Assembly: GCF_023065955.2 (NCBI RefSeq)
Contig: NW_026622986.1
Location: 19,989,848-20,053,847 of the forward strand
DNA: 64,000 nucleotides
Source: Ursus arctos
Taxonomy: Eukaryota > Chordata > Mammalia > Carnivora > Ursidae
Reading direction: 5' to 3'
The position numbers were made by a program, and so were the translations under genes. The notes under the pieces were generated by a model. The model had not been told where the DNA came from and ran no database searches. It was given only the letters and a program-made list of their open reading frames with translations. Below, piece by piece: positions 55,986 to 64,000 of this stretch (the stretch's first letter is position 1; each line of letters begins with the position of its first letter).

Positions 55986-57892
55986 TTGGACCCATTCCCA
56001 TTGAAATTTAGCAACCTTCTCAGTGATCATCTGTTTACCTTTCCACACCGATGATTGTGGCTTATGATGGGACCTCTTTGGTTGAGGATATCATCTCAAA
56101 ACAATAAGTCAAAGTCATCTCAAAACAAAATATAAAACTATCACATTTTCCCCAAAATGAACAACTATTAAACAAGTTCATTTTACTATGGACAGTATTT
56201 GTTTGTTTGTTTAGACCCTACTCTAGGATAATGCACGTATGCCTCCTACACTCCTTTTTCTCCAGAAGGCTCATAACAATGGGGGAAAAAATCTTTTGCT
56301 TAACTTTTGAGAACCACATCATTTTCCTCCAGAAGAAAAAAAAGCAGTGAGCACCCAACAAACCACAAAACCTTTCAACTGAATGATTTTACTAAAATGA
56401 GAAGTGAACTTAAAAGAGAAACATGTACAGCCATGTACTATGTGTTCACGAAGACTTCTAAGTTCAAGATTCCCCCTCAAAAAGTTTCTTACTTCAGAGT
56501 ATCTGGTTTATGCTGGGACAGATAGATGCAGAATGAGAAGGTGACATCAAGCTAAGGAAGAATTCTGCAGAGGAAATGTAAAGGATGAGAAGGCTACGAG
56601 AAAAAGTTATTTACACCCCTAGAACAAAGCTATTTCGAAGTCCAGTGAAGCTAAGAACACCCACAAAAATGAAATACCAGCAATGCCCAGAATTTAGTCA
56701 AGTATATTTTATCGAGTTCTACTACTCAGTGTGAAATGAACTCACGGGGGAATTACAATCCAAGCACAGATGCTTTAGATCACCAATTTCCCCAGTGCTG
56801 GGAAAAGACACATTCTTCATAATGTTTTACATTAGAGGATTTTACAAATGTGCAGTTTCCTAGGAAGCTTGGGCTTTCACATTTCTTCACTATTAACATA
56901 CGCATATGTCAAATAGAGGAAAAATCATTAATAAGAAGCAGCATCTATCACTGAAAAAACAAAACAAGTTGTTTCTGGATTTTGTACTGTCTAGAGAGAT
57001 AAACATCTTATGTCAGTTAAAAGTGATGGATGGTCTTGGCTCCTTAGTACTCACTTGGTTGTAGCCTAGCTGCTCATCGGTCTTATGCCTTAGCCATGCA
57101 TAAGAGTGTGTGTGCGTGCACACATACACGCACACGTGCAACTTCGTATATCCAACATCACATGCTAAATTTCAGAGCATTCTAGGACAACAAAAACAAG
57201 ACCATCTTTGGGAAAGTATTCAATTCAGATTTAGAAGGTTAATATAAACACAAATGGTTTACTGTCAAGGAAACAATCCTATTAAAGTATTATTTGCAAG
57301 ACCCACAGGTTTTTATTATCACTCCATTAAGGAGGTGCTTATAATGGGCCGAGGCAGTGATACATAGGCACTGTGGCTTGAATGTTTTTCTCTAAGTATT
57401 AGTCATATTTGTATGTCTTATAGTCCCTTAAAAAGTGAACATCATAGGTATTCAATACTTTTTAAATTGCAGGGATAAAATCAATAACAACATAAATCAT
57501 TTACAGATCATGACGTTCATTTGAGAAAAGCCAAACAAGCCTGAGGAGTCAAGGATCAAATGCAAAACCAAGCAATTTGTGAACCTTTAATAATGTAAAT
57601 GCTCATATCTTCTTTTGATCACAAAGTCATATGTTTGTGAGAAGATGGCTGAGATCCAGACTTTGAGAACTTCGCTCTCATGGCCATGGACAGCATTAGG
57701 GACAGGTTTCACGTGGATGGAGGTGTAGAATGATAGCTTCAGCCAAAAATCAGTGTTCCTAGAGATCTCTACACTCTGCAGGGTTATGCACATTTGGGCA
57801 GACTTCTCACCCCTGCCACTGGGAGACTGCAAGCAAGCAATTTAGATGAGATCTTTGTGACTAACTAGATTTGTGCCTCTGAGCCCTTGTTG
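55986..57892. other. Unassigned stretch (about 1.9 kb)
   Basis: No transposable element or gene recognised. Contains a short (TTTG)n at about 56196-56212 and the GT/CA alternating block at 57106-57140. Confidence 0.45.
57106..57140. repeat. Alternating GT/CA palindromic tract
   Basis: GTGTGTGTGCGTGCACACAT then ACACGCACACGTGCA: strictly alternating over most of its length and largely self-complementary, so it can in principle form Z-DNA or a hairpin. Confidence 0.9.
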
Positions 57893-58445
57893 AGTCTCTT
57901 ACATCAGGTTTTTATCATTTCGCTCTGGAGGATCCGAGCAGCCTCTCACCTACATCCCTGCTACTTGCCCTTCAGTCCCCCTACACACCGCACCACGGTT
58001 ATTTTTCACACATGCACACCTGGACTCATCATATTCCTCCTAGAGACTGCCAACTTCCTCGCTGCCAAAACAGTAAAATCCAAATGTGTTAAAATACCAG
58101 ATATTTTTGTACTAACCCAACATTTTATCTTAATATTCCCCTTCTGAAATACATACACACACATCCACTTCCAGACGCCGATTCCTCCGTTGTTACCCAA
58201 ATACCTTAATACTCCGGCTTCCAAGCCTTTGTGCTATTTTTCTTCCTAGAATGCCCCGTAATACCTGGAAAACTCCTGTTCATTCTTCAGTGCCCAGGTC
58301 TAACCCTGTCCTCATTGTGAAGGCTCAGGCTCCAGGCAGAACAAGTCGATCTTCTTTTTGTTTCTTTAACAAATGATATCTGTGTCTTGTAGTGAGATGT
58401 TACTGTTGCATGTCTGTCTTCCTATCTTGATTTAAAATCTTTGGG
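57893..58445 (+). mobile_element. L2 3' half
   Basis: CACGGTTATTTTTCACACAT, CTCCTAGAGACTGCCAACTT, AAGCCTTTGTGCTATTTTTC, TTCCTAGAATGCC, CTTCAGTGCCCAGGTCTAAC. Sense L2, followed about 70 bp later by an antisense L2, giving a convergent pair. Confidence 0.75.
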
Positions 58446-59112
58446 AATGGAGAATTCATTTACTCAAAAAATGAGTATTATCATTGTCATTATTGTTGTA
58501 TTTGCATAATTATGTTTATTATAATTATTATTCAGTAACTACCAAATGCCAGGTACTACCTCTGGAGCCAAGGATACAGCAGTGAACCCAACAAACAAGA
58601 TCCCTGTCCTGTTGGAACTTACATTCTATTAGGAGAGAGAAAAGAAAAGAAAAGGCCTGAGGAATCAAGGTTCTGATGGCTTCTACCACTGTGACCACTC
58701 TGATTCAAGCCACATGTCATATTTATATATATATAAAATTAGAATACAAAGTGATAGGAACTATGAAAAAAACTAACCAGGGAAGCAGGATAAGGAGTAC
58801 TGAGGTTGATGGCTACCATTTTAATTTGGGTCAGCGGGAAGGGACTCACCAAGAAAGCAATATTTGAGCCAAGATATGAAGACAGTAAGGCAGAAAGCAT
58901 GCAGATAGCTAGGAAAAAACATACAGCACACAGAAGAAACAGCAAGTGGAAATGACCTGAGATGGGGGCATGCCTGGCACTTTCAAGGACCATCAGAGAA
59001 GTCAGTGTGGCTGGAGAGGAGCAAACAGGGGTAAGAGTAGTAGGAAATAAAGTGAAAAAGGTAATGGTAGCCAGTTCATGGAAGATCCCTTATCCATGGA
59101 ACAGATTTAGCT

Positions 59113-59250
59113 GCTGATGCTTCTGCTGCTCCTGCTTCTTCTCCTTCTTCTTTTCCTTTTTCTCCTTCTTCTTCTTCTTCCCCTTCTCCTTCTTCTTCTT
59201 TCTCTCCCCCCCCCCTCCTCCTCCTCCTCCTCCTCCTCCTCCTTCTTCTT
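59113..59250. repeat. (CTT)n/(CTC)n polypyrimidine tract
   Basis: About 138 bp almost free of purines after the first 25 bases on this strand, with CTT, CTC and C-run sections. A leucine-rich reading frame across it is a low-complexity artefact. Confidence 0.98.
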
Positions 59251-59317
59251 GAATGAGAAGTTAGGCCATTGGAAAGCTTTGATCAATAAAGCAATTTGGT
59301 GCTTACATTTAACAGGA

Positions 59318-59700
59318 TGGCATGACAGCTAGGTGTTCACCAAGTAATCTTATTTCCTCCCTGTATACACAGCGCAATGCAATTTCCTAACTTCTCTTGC
59401 AAATGGCACCATGTGACTAATGTGCCCAATGGGAAGCAATCAGAAATGACGTATGCTGCATCCAGTCCTGGCCTGTAAGGAAACTCACTGCCCACATTCT
59501 CTGCCACATGCAGAGAATCCAGTAGAGAATTCCACATCATAGGGAAAGAAGGATCCATCAGATAGAAGAATCCTGGGTCCCTAAATGACCATGTAGATCA
59601 GAGTCTCTTCATTTACTTACTGTCATGTGAGCAAATAACCAACATTGGTTGCACAAAGCCACTGAGGTTTTAGAGTTGTGTTATAGCAGTTGGTGTAACA
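59318..59700 (+). mobile_element. LTR-like repeat nested in L2
   Basis: GGCACCATGTGACTAATGTG, CCCAATGGGAAGCAATCAGA, CATGCAGAGAATCCAGTAGA, ATCCTGGGTCCCTAAATGAC, then CAAATAACCAACATTGG (degenerate poly-A signal), CAAAGCCACTGAGGTTTTAG, GTTATAGCAG. This is the layout of an old mammalian LTR-type repeat. L2 sequence stops at TTTAACAGGA and resumes at GGAAGCTTTACAGTAACCCA. Confidence 0.55.
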
Positions 59701-59998
59701 CAGGAAGCTTTACAGTAACCCAGGTAAAATATGACATGTGGCTTGAATCAGAGTGCTCACAGTGGTAAAAGCCATCAGAACCTTGACAAGCTTAAACATG
59801 AACCAGTAGAATTTACTTGTAGATTATATTTGGGATGAGAGATTCAGAGAGGAGTCAAAGGTAAGGGAAAGAGGGGAGTCCAATATTTCTGACCTGAGCA
59901 ACTGGAAAGATGGAGTTACATTTACCTGAGCCCAGAAGACTCAGAGAATCAGGTCCGGGGGAAAATCAGGAACTCTGTTTAAGAAATGTAAAGTTTGA

Positions 59999-60203
59999 GG
60001 GGTGCCTGGGTGGCTCAGTTGATTAAGCGACTGCCTTCGGCTCAGGTCCTGATCCTGGAGTCTCAGGATCAAGTCCCGCATCGGGCTCCCTGCTCAGTGG
60101 GGAGTCAGCTTCTCCCTCTGACCCTTCCTCCTCTCGTGTTCTTGCTCTCTCTCTCATTCTCTCTGTCTCAAATAAATAAATAAAATCTTAAGAAAAAAAG
60201 AAA
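59999..60203 (+). mobile_element. CAN-SINE within L2
   Basis: GGGGTGCCTGGGTGGCTCAG, CTCAGGTCCTGATCCTGGAG, tail AAATAAATAAATAAAATCTT. TSDs AAGAAATGTAAAGTTTGA (59981-59998) and AAGAAAGGTAGAGTTTGG (60204-60221). Confidence 0.96.
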
Positions 60204-60565
60204 AAGAAAGGTAGAGTTTGGGATTCAAGTACAAATGTCATGCAGGCAATCAGACGTATAAGACTGTAGTTTAGGGGCAGGGTCTGGGCTACAGATAGAA
60301 ATGTTGTAGTTTTCAGCATAATATTTCAACCCCAAGACTATATGAGATTTCCAAGGGAGCTGGTGTAGATGTAGAAGAAAAGGACCAAAAATCAGAGTCC
60401 GGGGACATTCCAATTCTCAAAGGCCAAGGAGATAAGCAATACCAGGTAGGTATGTTGGAAAAGAAAGAGAGGTTGGAGCAAACCAAGACAGAACAGAAAC
60501 CAAGTAAAGTGCTTCAAAGATGGAGGAGTAATTAACTGGAGCAAGAGCTGATGATAGATCACTTA

Positions 60566-61516
60566 CAAATGGTACTACCATTCTCTTTGACTCTTAGCAT
60601 GGTACCCGATGCACAATAAAAATAAAAATACTAACTGCATATTTCTTTGATGCTCGGGCTTCGTTCCCAGAAAGTAATGGGCTGCTTCAAACAATCCTCC
60701 ATAGAAATCACTTGTCTCAATGGGGCTTGGAAAAGTGCTAAAATACTACTGAAATACTACAAAGAATAAGTTCTTGCGAATTAATTCTTCACATGCTGCC
60801 TTCAGTTGAACGTCTGTCCTAACTGTCCTATCTCGGATGGCCCTAGCTGGGCTTCAGAAGCGGAGGTTTTTGGAATACGAAATACAAAAACAGAAGCAGT
60901 CATTCATTTAAAACTTTCCCCAGCAGAAGAGTGATAGAGGGCCTCCTCTCAGCAAAGGTGGTTCTTTTTCTCATTGTTCCTTTTTTTTCTTTTCTTTTCT
61001 TTTTTTTTTTTTTCTTACAGCTTTAAGCATAAGCTGCAGGCTCCTTTAGTCCTTGTCCCACAAATAAACTTTCGATGACCCAATATTAGAAAAGTTAATT
61101 CTTTGAGTAGCTATGTAACAGTGATCACACATATGCTACTTAATTGATACACATAACCCTGCTTCATGGGTAATATTCACCTCATTTTATTTATTTTTTT
61201 TTATATTCAACTCATTTTAGATTTGAGCGATTAAAAATTTATAGAAATACAATGTCTTCTGCTGCTGCTACATATCTGTTCAACGGTAGAGCCAGACTTA
61301 GACTTCCAAATCTATGTTCATTCTACAATGTCCAGTATTGCTCTCAGTTTTCCTTATGACGTTCTGTTCAGAGATTTTAAGTATGCCTATCCAAACAACA
61401 CAAGCTTTTTCAAAACTGGAGCCTGATATAAGCCTATGTTCCTCTTTAATTTTCTGTTCAGAAATTTAAAGTAAGGCTTATTGAAACCATACTTTCTTCA
61501 GAAATACAGCTGGATT
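60566..61516. other. Unassigned stretch with polypyrimidine runs
   Basis: T/C runs at 60982-61016 and 61190-61204. The first ends TTTCTTACAG, a good splice-acceptor look-alike, but no coding frame follows. No recognised repeat or gene. Confidence 0.45.
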
Positions 61517-61535
61517 TAAAATTACCATGCATCTA

Positions 61536-61750
61536 GGGGCGCCTGGGTGGCACAGCGGTTAAGCGTCTGCCTTCGGCTCAGGGCGTGATCCCAGCGTTAT
61601 GGGATCGAGCCCCACATCAGGCTCCTCCGCTATGAGCCTGCTTCTTCCTCTCCCACTCCCCCTGCTTGTGTTCCCTCTCTCACTGGCTGTCTCTATCTCT
61701 GTTGAATAAATAAATAAAATCTTTTAAAAAAAAATAAAAAATAAAAAAAA
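61536..61750 (+). mobile_element. CAN-SINE, CACAGCGG subtype, 17-bp TSD
   Basis: GGGGCGCCTGGGTGGCACAG, CGGTTAAGCGTCTGCCTTCG, GGGCGTGATCCCAGCGTTAT, GGCTCCTCCGCTATGAGCC, tail GAATAAATAAATAAAATCTT. TSDs TAAAATTACCATGCATC at 61517-61533 and 61751-61767. This is the copy closest to my memory of the arctoid consensus. Confidence 0.98.
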
Positions 61751-61767
61751 TAAAATTACCATGCATC

Positions 61768-62877
61768 CAAAATATGGATCCACAACTAACAAACTTCAAA
61801 GTGCATTGCAAGACATGACAACTTAGAAACGTTTTATTCAAAAAAAAAGTAAGAATCTGATCCAGAATGGCCCATACTAAGATATAAATTCAATATCTCC
61901 TTCTTTATTAACAAACATTGAGCAATAAATATATTTAGGGCATCGACAGCAGTACCAAAAATAATACAGACATATAAATTAGTCCATACAAATGTTTATA
62001 TAAATCTTTTGGAGCTAAAAGTAAACTGCTTATTTCATTTGATGTATGTGTTTGTGTGTGTGTAATCAATTTTATAAACTAAGAGTACTGTTACTTACCT
62101 GAGAGATATAGAAAACAGCTAAAATTGGCAAATATAAGCAGAAGATAGGACATTGGCCAATGCACATTAGGAATGCTAGGGCTCAAACTTGGTTAACACC
62201 ACCACATTACCTGAAATTCACAAAGGTTTTATAGGATAAAGTAAAATGATTATGAAGTCAAACTAGGTATCAAATTCCAAAATATTGAGAATAACTTGTC
62301 TATTGAATGTGCTTAAAATTGGCATGAGTTGAATAATGATCAAATTTAAAACTTTCTATCTGTAAGATCTGTCATTTCTGAAATATTATTTCACCAACCT
62401 AGAGAAAAGAAATGAATTGTTCCTTTTTCTTCTAATATCGCAAGTGTCTCAAAAGATTTTTGTCACAGCTACCAAATTTTCTTCCCGTAATTTGAGATCA
62501 TTCTGATATAAAGATACAATTTCTAATGCGAACTGTTAAGAAATTGCGTACTCTTTGCAATATAATCTCCTGTTCAGTGTAAAAGTCTTTGGCTTTGTTG
62601 CAATCTTGTTGCAAGTAGACCTGAGATTATTCGATACCACCAAAACAAAATCTCTCCAGGATTTCCTGACGTGTTTTGTGTTTATAAATTCTTTTCAGCT
62701 CCCAAAAACAGAACCTGAGCTATGTAGTGATTAAGGGATACTTGTTAAAGAAATAGTTTAAATTGTAATAGATACATAATATTGCAATTATTTAAATGGA
62801 GTTATCTTACCATGCGGTTCCATTTTCTGGAAGTACAGACTGGGTTCCATAACTGATCCTCCAGTGAAAACAAATTA
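61768..62877. other. Unassigned stretch (about 1.1 kb)
   Basis: No recognised gene or repeat; AT-rich. Confidence 0.45.
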
Positions 62878-62890
62878 AAATGCTAAGTCA

Positions 62891-63065
62891 GGGGCACCTG
62901 GCTGGCTCAGTCGGCTAAGCATCTGCCTTCATCTCAAGTCATCACCTCCAGGTCCTGGGATGGAGCCCCACATCGGGCTCCCTGCTCAGTGGAGAATCTG
63001 CTTCTCCCTCTCCCTCTGTGATCTCTCATTTTCTCTCTCTAATATATTTTTTTAATTCTACAAAA
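62891..63065 (+). mobile_element. CAN-SINE
   Basis: GGGGCACCTGGCTGGCTCAG, TCACCTCCAGGTCCTGGGAT, decayed tail CTAATATATTTTTTTAATTC. TSD AAATGCTAAGTCA / AAATACTAAGTCA (62878-62890 and 63066-63078). Confidence 0.95.
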
Positions 63066-63266
63066 AAATACTAAGTCAGACATATTTGTAAATCTTTTCG
63101 AATTCCTATATCTAGCAAGAAAGTAACACTCAGATGCCAAAATTTAAGTGAAGGCAGAAACCCAGCAAGGTAAATAGAGAATTTAAAATAGGTTATTCCT
63201 TGGAGAAAGCCAATTTCTGAGCTTAGGAATTTGAAGCTTTGACTTTCATGGCTTTAAAGGTGCAGA

Positions 63267-63336
63267 AGTATGGTGACTAACATAATATAATAAAAAAAAT
63301 ATTATATAATAAAAAAATAAAAAATAAAAAAATAAA
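63267..63336 (+). mobile_element. Approximately 70-bp L1 3' terminus
   Basis: TATGGTGACTAACATAATAT then AATAAAA and A/T-rich tail: only the last approximately 30 bases of the young L1 3' UTR plus poly-A. TSD TAAAGGTGCAG at 63255-63265 and 63337-63347. Confidence 0.85.
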
Positions 63337-63389
63337 TAAAGGTGCAGGAGCAGAAAACAATGCCCAAGGCATGCACAAATGAGAGTTTA

Positions 63390-63735
63390 ATAGAAGGAGA
63401 GGGGAAAGAGAATGAATTATGGGAAATATTTGAATAAACAATGACTTAAAGTTTCTAAAGCTTAGAGAAGACTTCTCCCCACAGAAGCTTCACATATATC
63501 AAGGAGAATAAAAAAAGAAACATCCACACCGCAATGAAACTATCAAAAACCAAAGAAAAAGAAAAATTTTAAATAGAACCAGAGGGAAAAAAAGACGATT
63601 ACTATAAAGGAATAATAATTACATTAACAGATGATTATCATTTGTAACAGTGAAGACCAGAAGATGTGGAATTACATGTATGCTGAGAGAAATTAGCTAC
63701 CAGCATACTAAACCCAATTAAAAGCATGCAATCCA
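63390..63735 (+). mobile_element. Old L1/HAL1-like fragment
   Basis: GCAATGAAACTATCAAAAAC, CAAAGAAAAAGAAAAATTTT, CCAGAGGGAAAAAAAGACGA, AGTGAAGACCAGAAGATGTG, TGCTGAGAGAAATTAGCTAC follow a recognisable old L1-type order. Diverged; no open frame. Confidence 0.6.
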
Positions 63736-64000
63736 AATTTATTGATGTATAATATATTGAAAATGAACTGCAAGCATTTAATGTATACTATTTCCTCAAG
63801 CCCCCCTGTAGCACATCCCACCCATTACCACTGGCACCAAACAACCAGATATATATTTTTGGCAGTATAGCATTTTTTATTCTTTTTTGCACGAATGGCT
63901 TCATACAAAATGTATTTTTTGTGTGGATCCTTTCATTTAGCATAATGATTTTGAGGATGATTGGTGTTGTATTATGAATCAGTATTTCATTGTTTTTTTA
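63736..64000 (-). mobile_element. Old L1 3' end, antisense, runs off the window
   Basis: TTTATTGATGTATAATATAT, ATACAAAATGTATTTTTTGT, TTTCATTTAGCATAATGATT, TTGAGGATGATTGGTGTTGT, AATCAGTATTTCATTG match the antisense of old L1 3' UTRs. Confidence 0.7.

Larger units (their letters stand above)
58518..60565 (-). mobile_element. Long L2 copy, antisense, with nested elements
   Basis: TAACTACCAAATGCCAGGTA, GATACAGCAGTGAACCCAAC, AAATGACCTGAGATGGGGGC, ATGCCTGGCA, AGTCAGTGTGGCTGGAGAGG, GTGGCTTGAATCAGAGTGCT, GACCTGAGCAACTGGAAAGA, CAGTAGAATT and AATTAACTGGAGCAAGAGCT follow the antisense L2 order. Insertions or replacements: pyrimidine tract 59113-59250, LTR-like element 59318-59700, CAN-SINE 59999-60203. 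Confidence 0.82.

Noticed and set aside
59117..59332. Leucine-rich open frame
   Set aside because: Produced entirely by the CTT/CTC polypyrimidine tract; no start context or conservation argument.
61000..61060. Splice acceptor and exon after TTTCTTACAG at 61016
   Set aside because: A good acceptor look-alike, but T-rich runs are common here, and no open frame or donor follows.

Overview
The window is nuclear DNA from a carnivoran mammal, and I find no complete protein-coding gene in it. The strongest clue to the organism is about 28 copies of the tRNA-Lys-derived CAN-SINE: tRNA-like head, pyrimidine-rich middle, AATAAATAAAATCTTT-type tail. Several copies carry the head variant with GGCACAGCGGTTAAGCG / GGGCGTGATCC and the CATCAGGCTCCTCC body, which I associate with arctoid carnivores (bears, possibly seals). 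Ursid or pinniped is an inference that needs a database match. The sequence is AT-rich, CpG-poor and full of interspersed repeats, as expected of an intergenic desert or a large intron.

Layout. 1-5,400: an ancient antisense LTR split by a hAT-type DNA transposon, a MER5A-like element, one CAN-SINE with clear target-site duplications (TSDs), and a solo ERV1-like LTR. 5,400-9,140: a tandemly duplicated L1 tail, L1 ORF2 fragments and three CAN-SINEs. 9,141-13,088: the longest stretch with no repeat I recognise. 13,089-16,850: a possible terminal exon, an MLT1-like LTR carrying a second LTR inside it, and a GC-rich block. 16,850-22,620: a repeat-poor stretch, an old L1 3' end with a (CA)n, a young truncated L1, SINEs and an L2. 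23,170-26,100: five MER5-like hAT copies. 26,400-31,600: MIR, SINEs, antisense L1, and a young L1 inserted in an antisense L2. 31,600-37,200: L2, two antisense LTRs, and an old L1 holding both an LTR and a 140-bp young L1. 37,700-43,900: MIR, antisense L1 with SINE, L2, a possible 153-bp exon, and the largest young L1 (1.3 kb, minus strand). 44,870-49,020: two old L1 pieces with nested SINEs and an L1-in-L1 insertion, then an L2 split by a SINE. 49,020-60,570: old L1 tails, two long antisense L2 copies with SINEs, a nested LTR-like element and a 138-bp polypyrimidine tract. 60,570-64,000: two SINEs, an approximately 70-bp L1 insertion and old L1 ends.

The elements do not form a pathway or operon. 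What the window shows is successive layers of insertion: L2, MIR, MER5 and MLT1-like LTRs are oldest, old L1 tails next, then the carnivore CAN-SINEs and 5'-truncated young L1s. I see no previously undescribed biological system. The least-explained items are two exon-like signals (13,089-13,405 and 40,983-41,135), the GC-rich block at 16,296-16,851, and the repeat-poor blocks that might hold regulatory DNA.

All repeat assignments were made by eye from remembered consensus features. Edges are usually good to a few bases where TSDs are quoted and to tens of bases elsewhere.
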